NCBI GenBank assembly: GCA_001839685.1
Contig: MLAK01000774.1
Coordinates: 1-64,000 of the forward strand
From: Tritrichomonas foetus
Taxonomy: Eukaryota > Parabasalia > Tritrichomonadida > Tritrichomonadidae
Reading direction: 5' to 3'
DNA: 64,000 bases
Shown here: piece by piece, positions 40,975 to 51,459 of the stretch
Layout: each line of letters starts with the position of its first letter
Numbering within the stretch: the first letter of the stretch is position 1
Made by a program: the position numbers and the translations under genes
Notes under the pieces: model-generated
Databases searched by the model: none
What the model was told of the DNA's origin: nothing
Seen by the model: the letters and a program-made list of their open reading frames with translations, nothing else

Positions 40975-41712
40975 TAAAAAAAAAATAGAGAGATATTTGA
41001 AAGTCTAAAATCGATTTTGAGTGACACTCTTTTGCATTATTTTCACCTTTATTTCACCATTAGACCATCACCAAAAGAAAAGAAAAACATAATTATCTCT
41101 TTCAATAACAATATTATTGCGTGTCTTTGGAATAAATTTCTATAAGTATCTTGTAAAGAAATTATAAAGCAGTATAGGATATAAAATAAGACAATTCTAA
41201 TTGATCATTTCAGTGCAAATTTAACCAAGACACTTTTTAAATCAATAATCAGTTGTTGATTCACAATATTCTCATCATACAATTTTTGCATTCAGTTGTC
41301 CCTTCAATTTTTGAATGTCAATATTGAAATCCGATTACGATATTTGAAACTCTCTCAAAAAAATCTATAATTTGAGATGAGTGTAATAACCAATTGAACG
41401 GAATAGGCCATTTGAATTAAATAATTTACATTAGGTTTTCTAAGTAACTTTTTTGATCGCATTTTTCCACTCAAAAATGATTCAGTCTATAAATAGTCGA
41501 ACAAAAATTCAATGAGATTTGGAGAAATGAAAAAATAAGTTAAATAATGGGAATGTATAAATTCTATTAATTTACTTCTAAAAAGATCACCCTTATGAAT
41601 AAGTGAGTTTCCATGCAAAACTTTAATATCGGGGCAATATTGAGAATATGAAGGATCTAATCAGGATTGTCACGAATCGTATAAATTAAATTAAATTACA
41701 CATTGTATTACG
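40975..41712. other. Spacer between two minus-strand genes
   Basis: This 738-bp AT-rich region holds the promoter side of the 1823-aa gene and the 3' side of the activase gene. No gene is seen. Confidence 0.55.
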
Positions 41713-44700
41713 TTATAATGGCATCATAATTTTTTGCTTAGATAAATCATTGACATCTGGAATTAAATTCATATTTGGTTGAGAAAGCATCTTTAAACTT
41801 TTTTGTGCTACTTTGGTTTCATCAGGATGTGTTCCATTTGGTGCATTTTCCAGAAGAAGTTTCAATCTGTTGAGCTGGTTCACTTCACTTGCACCAGGAT
41901 CATAGTCTATTGCAGAAATGTTTGAAGAAGGGAATCTTCGTTTTAATTCTTTAATCATTCCTTTTCCAGTTACATGGTTTGGTAAGCAAGCAAATGGCTG
42001 AACACAAGCAATTGATGGGACTTTTTCTTTAATTAACTCTACCATTTCTGCTGTTAAAAGCCATCCCTCACCAGTTACATGACCGAGTTGAACAATGTCG
42101 TCAACTTCTTTCTGAAGTTCAAAGATTCCCTTTGGTGCAGTAAATCTTTTGGATGCTTTAAATGAACGTTTCATTTGCCATCTATATAGTTCAACATACC
42201 ATACTAAAACACGTGCAACGTATTCACTGAGGATTGAGTCACTCAACTTTTTATGGTTGAAAACTCCATCAGTAATGCAGTATGAAAAGAAATCGGCTAA
42301 ATCTGGAACTACTGCTTCTGCTCCTTCACTTTCAATTGTGCTAACAATATCATTATTTGCTGTTGGATGGAATTTCACCAGAATTTCACCAACTATTCCA
42401 ATTCGTGGTTTACGAATATTACGAAGTGGTAATCGATCGAAATCTTCGATAATTTCTCGTATTAATCGATTATATTTAATGAAGGACAAACTTTTGATTT
42501 GTTTAATGCAACGTTCATTGTATTTTTCATATAATGCATTTGCAGAACCTGGAACAAGTTCATATGGACGCGTCCGATAGAGACAACGCATCAATACATC
42601 TCCATATACAAGACCCATCATAATTCGATGAAGCTCTTTAAATCCAACATTGAAACCTGGACTTTTTTCTAATGATTGAACAGAAAGGCCAATGACTGGA
42701 ACATGACCCCATCCATTATCAGACAAGGCTCTTCTGATAAACCCTATATAATTTGTTGCCCTACAACCACCACCTGTTTGAGTAATGAGTAATGCCGTTT
42801 TATTGAGATCATATTTACCACTCTTTAATGCAGCAATCATTTGACCAGTAACTATGATGCTTGGATAGCATGCATCATTATTGACATATTGAAGGCCAAC
42901 GTCAACAGCTTTAGAATCAACTTCTGGAAGAATTTCAAAGTTGAATCCAGAATATTTAAGTGCATGTTTAATGATTCTAAAATGCAGTGGTGACATTTGT
43001 GGTGCAAGAATAGTATAATCACGCTTTGATTCATCAAAAACAACTCGATTATAATTTCCTGGATAACGTTTGATTTGTGAAGTGTCATGTTTATATCTTT
43101 CATTCATGGCAGCAATTAACGATCTCATACGAATTCTTACAGCACCAAGATTTGATCCTTCATCAATTTTGATTAAAGTATACATTCTTCCTTTCGCCTT
43201 TAATATTTCTTCAACTTGATCAGATGTAACTGCATCTAAACCACATCCAAATGAAGTAAATTGAACTAGTTCCAAATTTGGATTAGTTGTAACATACTGA
43301 GCCGCCCTATACAAACGGTTATGGTATGTCCATTGATCAACGATTCTAAGCGGACGTTCAACTTTACTGAGCTGAGCAATACTATCTTCTGTAAGAACAG
43401 CAAGACCAAGACCATTAATTAATTCTGGAATTCCATGATTGATTTCTGGATCTAAATGATATGGCCGGCCAGATAAAACTATTCCTTTAAGTCCACGCTG
43501 ATTTATTTCTTCAATGGCTTTAACACCCATTTCATGAACATCATTTCGGAATTTTTCTTGTTCTTCCCATGCTGATTCAACAGCTTCTTTGATTTCATTT
43601 GGAGGAATATTAAATTTATCAGATAGTTCCTCGATTAAACGATCACCAAGTCTCTTTTTATTATTAATTGGGAGGAATGGATTCATGTAAATGATGGAAT
43701 CATCTTGCCTTAAGCAATCAATGTTGTTCCTTAGAACTTCTGGGTATGATGTAACAATTGGGCAGTTAAAATGATTTCCAGCTGTTTGATCTTCTTTAAT
43801 TTCATATGGAGCGCATGGATAAAATATAAACTTAACACCATCCTTTAATAGAGTTTCAATATGGCCATGTGTGATTTTTCCTGGGTAGCAAACTGACTCT
43901 GATGGAATTGATTCAAGTCCCCTTTCATATATTCGTCGATTAGAAAGTGGTGATAAATGTACATGAAATCCAAGTTTGGTGAAAAATGTAAACCATAATG
44001 GATAATTTTCATACATATTTAAGACACGTGGAATACCGACTTCCCCTCTGGGTGCAGTATCTTTCGGAAGAGGCTTATATTTAAATAATCTATTTAATTT
44101 TTGGCGGAATAAGTTTGGAATTGGTTTTTCATTATTCTTTACTTTCTTTATTTCTTTGGCTTTTTCTAATCCCCTTTCACATCTGTTTCCAGTAACAAAT
44201 TGTCTTTTAGAATTATTTGTAGTAAATGTATTAATTGTTAACAAGCAATTGTTTTGGCAACCTCCACATCTTTCCAGTTTCAAATCTACTTTGAAAGATT
44301 CGAGTTGTTTTGGTGTAGCAATCGTAGATTTTTGTTTAGGATTTGATCCCATTTCACGCCATTGGTCACGAGCAATTAAAGCTGCACCATATGCACCCAT
44401 ATGACCAGCAATATCTGGTCGAATGACATTATGTCCTGCTATCTTTTCAAATGCCCTTAAAACTGCATCATTATTAAAAGTTCCTCCTTGGACAACAATC
44501 TTTTTGTCTTTGATTGTATCGGTATTTCTTAATTTAATAACTTTGAAAAGGGCATTTTTAATGACTGAATAAGAAAGACCAGCAGAAATATCACCAACAG
44601 ATGCACCTTCTTTTTGTGCTTGTTTGACACGACTGTTCATAAACACTGTGCATCGATTTCCCAAATCAACAGGTGTTTTTGATAATAAGGCAATTTTAGA

Positions 44701-46449
44701 AAATTCGGAAATTGATAACCCAAGACTTCTGGCAAAATTATCCAAAAAGCTTCCACATCCACTTGAACAGGCTTCATTCAACTGAATTGATGAAATAGCA
44801 CCATCCTTCATTGTAAGACACTTCATATCCTGCCCTCCAATATCAAGTAAAAATTCAACACCTGGTAAGAAAAAGTCTGCAGCTTTATAATGGGCAATTG
44901 TTTCAACTTCACCTGCATCAACACCTAAAGCACTTTGGAATAAACTTTCTCCATAACCTGTTGATACAGATCTTGCAATGTGAACAGTTTGGGGGATTTG
45001 TGAATATAATTCTTTCAAAACTTTAACTGCTAATTGAACTGGATTTCCTCCATTGACATCATAAAATTTCCAGAGGACTTTTCCATCTTGATCAATTAAA
45101 ACTGTTTTTGTAGTTGTTGAACCTGCATCAATTCCAAGAAAAACAGGACCACTTGCTGTCTTAATATCACCATATTGAGATTTTTCTTGTGCATGCCTTT
45201 TCCTAAATTCATTTAATTCTTTTTCATTTTTGAATAAAGGATCTAATCTTCGAACTTCATGTAATTCTGCTGTAGAAAGAGATTTCAAATTTTCTCTGAG
45301 CTCATCAATTGTTATTAATTTATTAGATGCTTTTTGAGGAAGATTTTGAGGGAGTCCTGCAGAAAGAGCTGCTCCAAGAGCAACGAAAAGTTCAGCATTT
45401 TCTGGTTCAAAATGATTTTTTTCATCTAGATGCAAAGTTTTGATAAATCTTTCACGTAATTGATCCAAAAAGTGTAAAGGCCCACCCAAAAATGCGACAT
45501 TTCCTCGAATTGGTTTTCCACATGCTAATCCAGAAATAGTTTGTGAAACAACAGCTTGATATATTGATGCAGCAATATCTTCTCTTCTCGCTCCTTCATT
45601 TATAAGTGGCTGCACATCCGTTTTTGCAAATACACCACAACGAGCAGCAATTGGATAAATAATTTGTGCATTTTTGGCCAGTTGATTCAAACCATTTGAA
45701 TCTGTCTCGAGTAAAGCTGACATTTGATCAATAAATGCACCAGTTCCTCCGGCACATGTACCATTCATTCTTTGTTCAACACCTCCTTTAAAGTAAGTAA
45801 TTTTTGCGTCTTCTCCACCAAGCTCAATCGCTACATCAGTTTGGGGAATGAAATGCTTCACAGCTGTAGTACTTGCCACAACTTCTTGAATGAATGGAAT
45901 AGTGAGCCATTGTGAAAGAGCAAGACCACCAGATCCTGTCACAATCATACTCAATTGTGGTTGTTCATTATTTGGAAACATTTTCTCAATTGAATCCAAC
46001 GCTTTTTTAACACAGATTACTATGGTTGATCGTACATCAGCACGATGACGTTCATACTTTTTGAAAATAATTTCATTTTTATTGTTAAGTGCTGCAATTT
46101 TTACAGTTGTTGAGCCAACATCAATACCAACCCGAATTATTGATTTTTTGTTACTAAAATCATCATCTGTATCTTCATTTACTACACTTTCATTTCTCTT
46201 CTCAAACTCGCGAGAAATATTCGGATGAAGCTTTGTATAATTTCGAGAGAATGACTTACTAGATAGCATATTTGTAATTGAAATCTCTTTTGGAAGAAGG
46301 TTGTTCCAGTTCATTTGATTTTTTGATGGAGAAATCAAAAAATCTTCGGTTAATGGTGAACATGACAATGCCTCCCATAAATTGGGTGACATAAGGGGTC
46401 TTTTAGGTATTCCTAATTTTTGACCCCTCAAGAAGGCGATGTTCGACAT
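41713..46449 (-). CDS. Tandem BadF/HgdC-type acyl-CoA dehydratase activase with DUF2229 and HgdB-like regions
   Basis: This 1578-aa protein belongs to the large bacterial acyl-CoA dehydratase activase family. Two ASKHA ATPase domains follow each other: the first from VGIDVGSTT (about 106-370), the second from LGIDAGSTTTK (about 437-700). Each keeps the two cysteines that hold the bridging [4Fe-4S] cluster of HgdC, with the same spacing of 39 (C232/C271 and C561/C600). Then come C728-x2-C731-x3-C735, a DUF2229-like region (about 805-1030) and an HgdB-like C-terminal half. Family members drive ATP-dependent, low-potential electron transfer in strict anaerobes. The substrate here is unknown. The ~100-residue N-terminal extension is not clearly an organelle presequence. 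Probably acquired from bacteria. Codon use has become host-like. Confidence 0.93.
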   Translation of the reverse strand: MSNIAFLRGQKLGIPKRPLMSPNLWEALSCSPLTEDFLISPSKNQMNWNNLLPKEISITNMLSSKSFSRNYTKLHPNISREFEKRNESVVNEDTDDDFSNKKSIIRVGIDVGSTTVKIAALNNKNEIIFKKYERHRADVRSTIVICVKKALDSIEKMFPNNEQPQLSMIVTGSGGLALSQWLTIPFIQEVVASTTAVKHFIPQTDVAIELGGEDAKITYFKGGVEQRMNGTCAGGTGAFIDQMSALLETDSNGLNQLAKNAQIIYPIAARCGVFAKTDVQPLINEGARREDIAASIYQAVVSQTISGLACGKPIRGNVAFLGGPLHFLDQLRERFIKTLHLDEKNHFEPENAELFVALGAALSAGLPQNLPQKASNKLITIDELRENLKSLSTAELHEVRRLDPLFKNEKELNEFRKRHAQEKSQYGDIKTASGPVFLGIDAGSTTTKTVLIDQDGKVLWKFYDVNGGNPVQLAVKVLKELYSQIPQTVHIARSVSTGYGESLFQSALGVDAGEVETIAHYKAADFFLPGVEFLLDIGGQDMKCLTMKDGAISSIQLNEACSSGCGSFLDNFARSLGLSISEFSKIALLSKTPVDLGNRCTVFMNSRVKQAQKEGASVGDISAGLSYSVIKNALFKVIKLRNTDTIKDKKIVVQGGTFNNDAVLRAFEKIAGHNVIRPDIAGHMGAYGAALIARDQWREMGSNPKQKSTIATPKQLESFKVDLKLERCGGCQNNCLLTINTFTTNNSKRQFVTGNRCERGLEKAKEIKKVKNNEKPIPNLFRQKLNRLFKYKPLPKDTAPRGEVGIPRVLNMYENYPLWFTFFTKLGFHVHLSPLSNRRIYERGLESIPSESVCYPGKITHGHIETLLKDGVKFIFYPCAPYEIKEDQTAGNHFNCPIVTSYPEVLRNNIDCLRQDDSIIYMNPFLPINNKKRLGDRLIEELSDKFNIPPNEIKEAVESAWEEQEKFRNDVHEMGVKAIEEINQRGLKGIVLSGRPYHLDPEINHGIPELINGLGLAVLTEDSIAQLSKVERPLRIVDQWTYHNRLYRAAQYVTTNPNLELVQFTSFGCGLDAVTSDQVEEILKAKGRMYTLIKIDEGSNLGAVRIRMRSLIAAMNERYKHDTSQIKRYPGNYNRVVFDESKRDYTILAPQMSPLHFRIIKHALKYSGFNFEILPEVDSKAVDVGLQYVNNDACYPSIIVTGQMIAALKSGKYDLNKTALLITQTGGGCRATNYIGFIRRALSDNGWGHVPVIGLSVQSLEKSPGFNVGFKELHRIMMGLVYGDVLMRCLYRTRPYELVPGSANALYEKYNERCIKQIKSLSFIKYNRLIREIIEDFDRLPLRNIRKPRIGIVGEILVKFHPTANNDIVSTIESEGAEAVVPDLADFFSYCITDGVFNHKKLSDSILSEYVARVLVWYVELYRWQMKRSFKASKRFTAPKGIFELQKEVDDIVQLGHVTGEGWLLTAEMVELIKEKVPSIACVQPFACLPNHVTGKGMIKELKRRFPSSNISAIDYDPGASEVNQLNRLKLLLENAPNGTHPDETKVAQKSLKMLSQPNMNLIPDVNDLSKQKIMMPL

Positions 46450-47414
46450 TTTTTTGTGAGTATGAATTTATTCAGAGAATTCAATTGAATACCTTTCAAT
46501 TTTGTTAACTTTTCAATAATCATTGAAATCTTTTCAAAAAGAATCTGCTCGCGAAGCATTGAAAGCCGATGAACGAAAGGTGTGAATGATTTTAATGAAT
46601 TCCAGAAAAATGATAAAGAACATAGATACTATATTATCTTTATGTAAAATTATCTCAACAATGTTCTTTGGAATAAGTCGGATATTACTCTTGTACTAAT
46701 TCTGAGACAATAAGCATTGAAATATCATATTTGTGAATGCTTATGTGAGAACATGTCAAAAATAGAATATAATTGAATAGATCGAAGTATAGAAAAAAGA
46801 ATTTGATAAGATCCTTGACCAAAGCCAATCTTAAAAAGTTATGACATTTTTCAATTTGACGAAATTGTCAAAAATAGTCGTGATGGAAAATAAAAGTTGT
46901 GGAAAAAGGGTTTATTTTTGAATCACCAAATTATTTCGATAACTGCAACATAAGAAACTGAATGTAAAAATAGAAAGGGATATAAAATCATTAAAAACTT
47001 CACTTGTTAGAAGATCTATCAATACAAATGATTAATAACATAATATATTTTTTCAATAAAATTCTGCGTATATTTAATTATTCAAAAAAATCAAGAAGAT
47101 TCAAAAAATATTATGTCTCAAAATTGAAAAGAAAAGTCATGATGCGAAGCAAAGTCATTTTTTCTGAAAACAAAAATGATCGTAATAAAAAATTATCACA
47201 ATTATCTGATCATCTGCCAATGATTTCTTTAATCCCGAATTATTAAGAGATAATTCACTAAATAACATATCATGAATGATACATCAGTGATACATCACAA
47301 AATTTCATTCTTTCATTTACGAGCTTGGTTAACACACAAATAATTAACTAATTCCCAAATTAATTTGAATTATTATTTGGCTGTATTTCCTTAACGTACA
47401 GTCAAACCTTCATC
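46450..47414. other. Divergent spacer between activase and LRR genes
   Basis: Apart from the activase initiator there is only a TTG-started open stretch at 47004-47246 with an internal ATG at 47030 and a Lys/Arg-rich sequence. I do not accept it as a gene. Confidence 0.5.
46453..46459 (-). promoter_or_regulatory. Initiator (Inr) of the activase gene
   Basis: On the minus strand TCACAAA fits TCA(+1)YW. +1 would be 46457, 8 bases upstream of the ATG at 46449. If active, it shows that the acquired gene now has a trichomonad promoter. Confidence 0.6.
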
Positions 47415-48299
47415 ATGAATTCGCTATCAGAGACACATCCAATATGGCTTACAATGCATACAATGTCAATCACAAAGACAAGCAAGTTACTCCTAAATAA
47501 CAACATTCAAATCAATCTCAATGACTTTTCATCTCCATATTTTATGACAAGTATTCCTCTCATTAAAATATTGGATATTAGTAACAATGAAATTACTTCG
47601 CTAGAAGGTCTTCCTTATCTTCCACATCTTTCAACATTCATTGCCGACGACACCAACATTTCGTCTTTTCTTAATTTTAAATCGATTAAACATGCCACAA
47701 AAGTATCCTTCAAGCGGACACACATCAGTAAACTTGTAAACTATAGAATGGCAATTTTACTTATTTGTGGAAAAAAACTAATTTCTATCGATGGCAAAAA
47801 AATTCCAACATCACTTTTTGAGAAAATTTCGCACTATCCAAAATACACATCAGAATTAATAAATAGAGGATGGATGGTTGAATATCCCTGTCCACCTGAC
47901 AATATAATTGATGAATTATGCATCACTTATGGAATTCAAAGTGCTTCAGCAAGTACATCAGTAAGTTCAATATCTAATGAAGTAACATTCGATAAAATCT
48001 ATAATGAATATAAAAGCAGACAACAGGCAATGTTTAATATTGCTGAACCGATTTTCCAAATAGAAGAAAAAAGAGATATTGAGGAGGAATTATCTGTGGC
48101 AATAAGACAATTATTTTATGAACATGGCATTAATATAAATTCAACAGATGATAATTGTCAAGAAAAATTACTTTTCGAAGTTGAGGAATTATGTAAAAAA
48201 GCATTTGATAAAAAGTTACTACTTCAAACACTTGTTGAACACATTAAAACCACAAAAGTTAAAACTAAGAGGAAATCTAAATCAGATTTTATACCATAA
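47415..48299 (+). CDS. Leucine-rich-repeat protein (SDS22-like layout)
   Basis: This 294-aa protein has a short run of LRRs, best seen as LLLNNNIQINLNDF, IKILDISNNEITSLEGLPYLPHL and STFIADDTNISSF. An LRR cap-like segment follows (YRMAILLICGKKLISIDGKKI), then GWMVEYPCPP and a polar helical tail. The same order, including the cap and the G-W-x-x-x-Y-P-x-P element, occurs in the protein at 58420-59193, so the two are paralogues. LRR proteins with few repeats usually mediate protein binding; many in protists are flagellar or cytoskeletal. The ATG used has several more residues than the paralogue's core needs but is the first available. Confidence 0.85.
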   Translation: MNSLSETHPIWLTMHTMSITKTSKLLLNNNIQINLNDFSSPYFMTSIPLIKILDISNNEITSLEGLPYLPHLSTFIADDTNISSFLNFKSIKHATKVSFKRTHISKLVNYRMAILLICGKKLISIDGKKIPTSLFEKISHYPKYTSELINRGWMVEYPCPPDNIIDELCITYGIQSASASTSVSSISNEVTFDKIYNEYKSRQQAMFNIAEPIFQIEEKRDIEEELSVAIRQLFYEHGININSTDDNCQEKLLFEVEELCKKAFDKKLLLQTLVEHIKTTKVKTKRKSKSDFIP

Positions 48300-48483
48300 G
48301 GTTGTTAATATTAAAAAGAATTGGTGTTATTTATATCAGAAATGTTAACATTTTATATCATGATATTGTTAATTAATATTAATAAAAATAGAGACATTCT
48401 AAAATGCGATATTTTTTCTGAATCTAACTGGTCATTTAACTGAATAAATCCAAAATCTCAAAATGGTCAAGGTGAAAAATTGA

Positions 48484-50430
48484 ATGATATTTCACCATTT
48501 TGGTGGTTTCATTGAAAAAGTTCAACCAACATTTTTAGGATATCAATCATTCGATAATTTTTCAATAATTTTGCATTTCATGTTTTTTGAGGATCCTTCC
48601 TTTCTCACCAAATATCCAGATCCAATATTTCAAGAGCGATTCAAATCATTCGCTCATGAGTTTTATGCCAAATATAATTTATTATATCATGACGATTCAA
48701 TGTTTCATGATTTAGTGGATAGAATATATAACTACTACATAAAGAGATGTCCACCACTCAAAAAGATTGATGAAGAAAGGATGAATTCAAGTTGGTTTCG
48801 AAAAAATGATATTTTTGGTGTTCAAATCTATGTTGAAAACTTCTCAGGAACATTCAAAAATTTAGAAACCAAGCTGGATTATTTAGAAATGTTGAAAGTC
48901 AAAATGATTTATTTAATGCCATTTTTGGATTCACCAGAAGGAAAAAGTGACGGTGGTTTTGCTTGTTCTGATTACAAAAATGTAAGAAGTGATCTTGGAA
49001 CAATGGATGATCTTCAACATCTGATTAAGTGTATCCATGAAAGAGGCATGATATTCATGGGCGTACTAGTTATTAATCATACATCTGACGAACATGAATG
49101 GGCTAAAAAAGCGAAAGCTGGTGATGAAGAATATCAAAAACGATATCATTTTTATGATAATTGGTTAATTCCAAATGAATTTGAACGAACAAAAGGTGAA
49201 TTTTTCCCAGAAGTTGCCCCAGGAAATTTTACATGGGTTCCTGAATGTCATAAAATCGTAATGACTACTTATCATCCTTACCAGTGGGATTTAAATTATG
49301 AGAATCCAATTGTTTTCAACGAAATGGCAGATAACTTGCTTTTTTTGGCGAATAAAGGTGTTGATATATTTTCATTGAATTCACCACTCGACATTTGGAA
49401 AGAAGTTGGAACAGAGTGTTATAATTTACCGAACGCACACATAATTATGCGATTGTTTCGAATAATTATTGAAATTGTTTGTCCTGGTGTTATTTTTGAA
49501 GAAGATAATTTACCATCGATTTTCCCTGAACCTGAAAATGCAATTTTTGGAGATAAAGGTATAAAATCTGCAATTCTCGGTGCAGTTGGATTAAGGGATG
49601 TTCAAATGCTTAAAGAATGGATTACCCAAAGATGGTCTACTGACCGATCATTTTATAACTTTGTGAGTGATCAGGATGAAGTTCGTTGGAGTTGGGGATT
49701 AACCAACCCTGAAACCGCTGGTTATCAGTTTCACACTGTTTATCGATATTTAAATGATATATTTTCTGGAAGAATGGAGGGTTCTAAAAGTAGAGGTGTT
49801 GTTTGTTTTGAAAATTTAGTCACCTGTGAAGCAAGAGTTGTTGGAACCTTGGCATCTTTAGCAGGTTTAGAATATGCAGTTGAAACTAATGATCAACATT
49901 TAATCTCAGAATCAATTAAGAGAATTGTAATGACTTATTCATTATTGATTTCTCTTCCAGGTATTCCAATTTTATATAGTGGTGATGAACTTGGTTTGCT
50001 GAATTATTATGATTATATAAATGAGAAAAATATCAATTCTGATGTTCGATTTATTGTAAGAAATAAATTTCCATGGGAGAAAGTTGAAAAATTAAATGAT
50101 TCAGAATCAATCCAACATCGAATATTTTATGGAATTGTAAAACTCATGACTGCACGTACTCAAGATGATGTATTTTCTGCAAGCGCTAAAGAATCAGATT
50201 TTCATGTTGTAGATATACCAGAAGTGACAGTTTTAGTCCTACACAGATTTTATCAAGGAAGATTGTATTTATTTATATTTAATATGTATGAATACCCGAG
50301 AAAAGTGTTTTTGGATTATGATGGTGATTTTACAGATATTATTACAGGTGAACCATTTGGCTCTGTTAAAGAAATTAAATTGCCTTCATATAGCTTTAAA
50401 TGGCTGATGAGGCCAAAAACTAGTCCATAA
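48484..50430 (+). CDS. Amylosucrase-like GH13 protein B, catalytic nucleophile lost
   Basis: This 648-aa protein is a paralogue of the one at 32749-34587 and of bacterial amylosucrase: KSDGGFACSDYKN, INHTSDEHEWA, PYQWDLNYENP, FLANKGVDIF. The nucleophile Asp position is N299 in SLN (family RMD), the acid/base Glu is D341, the His before the third acid is Q397, and only that acid itself (D398) remains. The Asp of the DxxFNH strand is also gone. It has decayed differently from paralogue A, so the losses look independent or progressive while the full-length frame was kept. The first ATG gives 32 residues not seen in A; M33 (48580) is an equally good start. Predicted inactive glucan-binding or structural protein. 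Confidence 0.87.
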   Translation: MIFHHFGGFIEKVQPTFLGYQSFDNFSIILHFMFFEDPSFLTKYPDPIFQERFKSFAHEFYAKYNLLYHDDSMFHDLVDRIYNYYIKRCPPLKKIDEERMNSSWFRKNDIFGVQIYVENFSGTFKNLETKLDYLEMLKVKMIYLMPFLDSPEGKSDGGFACSDYKNVRSDLGTMDDLQHLIKCIHERGMIFMGVLVINHTSDEHEWAKKAKAGDEEYQKRYHFYDNWLIPNEFERTKGEFFPEVAPGNFTWVPECHKIVMTTYHPYQWDLNYENPIVFNEMADNLLFLANKGVDIFSLNSPLDIWKEVGTECYNLPNAHIIMRLFRIIIEIVCPGVIFEEDNLPSIFPEPENAIFGDKGIKSAILGAVGLRDVQMLKEWITQRWSTDRSFYNFVSDQDEVRWSWGLTNPETAGYQFHTVYRYLNDIFSGRMEGSKSRGVVCFENLVTCEARVVGTLASLAGLEYAVETNDQHLISESIKRIVMTYSLLISLPGIPILYSGDELGLLNYYDYINEKNINSDVRFIVRNKFPWEKVEKLNDSESIQHRIFYGIVKLMTARTQDDVFSASAKESDFHVVDIPEVTVLVLHRFYQGRLYLFIFNMYEYPRKVFLDYDGDFTDIITGEPFGSVKEIKLPSYSFKWLMRPKTSP

Positions 50431-50752
50431 GCATGATGAATAGGTTTTTATATTAACCAACATATTGGCAAATCTTTTATGTATGAATATATTTTAATGT
50501 TTTCTAAAAAATAAAAATAGTTATCATTCATTTAAAATGTTTCGGCCATTATTATTCAACAAATATTTTTATTCATATCTCAAGTCATTAATTTTGAAAA
50601 TTTGATTATCACGGGAAAGCATTTATTGAATGAGAGATCTCAATTTTTTTAAATGATTTATGCTTTTTAAAACAAAAAATCGATATAAAAGAGAAACATG
50701 AATGAAAATAATATTTATGGAAATAGATAATAATATAAGACAAATAGGACGC
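50431..50752. other. Convergent spacer
   Basis: This 322-bp AT-rich region lies between the 3' ends of GH13 protein B and the 72-aa gene. Nothing is recognisable. Confidence 0.5.
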
Positions 50753-50971
50753 TTATGTATTGGATTTGGGCATAAATACTTGGTCTGGATAATGGTGGTA
50801 AATACGCTCGTCTTCCTTCCTGTTTTCTTCCAATTCTTCCATCAACTCTTTTTCGTCTAGCGGCTCTATTTTTGCGGACTGCATCTCAGGTGGCCATTCT
50901 GCACGATTTTCTACATCATAGCTAATAACTCGAGGAATATTCTGGCGGGATTGAATTGATTGTTCTGACAT
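50753..50971 (-). CDS. Small conserved-looking acidic protein (72 aa)
   Basis: A 72-aa frame with an ATG start, balanced composition (Pro, Trp, Tyr, Glu, Arg) and lower AT content than its surroundings is probably a real gene. It reads IPRVISYDVENRAEWPPEM, a Glu/Lys-rich helix (EKELMEELEENRKEDE), then YHHYPDQVFMPKSNT. There is no signal peptide, membrane span or Cys. Such short Pro/Tyr-rich proteins include microtubule inner proteins of flagella, but I do not recognise this one. Confidence 0.65.
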   Translation of the reverse strand: MSEQSIQSRQNIPRVISYDVENRAEWPPEMQSAKIEPLDEKELMEELEENRKEDERIYHHYPDQVFMPKSNT

Positions 50972-51459
50972 TGAAAATCCGTAAAATCTTATTAACGTTC
51001 TCCTTCAGAAAATATCAATGCATCAAATTCAAGACCATTTAGTGATTAAAAAAGTCATCACAAAATCTTCATCAATTTTCACTTCATCTTGCATTTAAAT
51101 GATTGATAAAATAATTAAATTGATGAAGATAAAATCGAAGGGCCTTATTTTATGCCTCTTATAATAAGAGTCTTATTTCCATATTTTGTATCATAACTTG
51201 TTGAATAATTTAAACATCAATTTTTCGAAAACAATCATCATTTTCATGTGACAGCTGTCATAAATTTATAGGCTTAGCCCCCATCATTTTTATAGCTTGT
51301 GGTATGCTTATCTTATTAAAGAGAAATCCGGATACTATTCCGAATCCGCTAAAATGATCATCAAAATATTCTAAAAAATGAAGTGAAAAAAAGCTTGGCA
51401 AAAAATTAGTAAAATTAAAAATTCTTATCTTTATCCGTTTATACAAATATATTCACATA
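50972..51459. other. Spacer with a possible small hydrophobic relic
   Basis: On the minus strand 51258-51380 encodes a glycine-rich hydrophobic stretch (HFSGFGIVSGFLFNKIS, then PQAIKMMGAKPINL) that ends at TGA, but the frame begins at a TTG and has no proper ATG. It could be a gene relic or a 3' exon. The rest is AT-rich. Confidence 0.35.

Noticed and set aside
47004..47246. Lys/Arg-rich 80-codon stretch upstream of the LRR gene
   Set aside because: TTG start. Even from the internal ATG the sequence is biased and looks like A-rich DNA read by chance.
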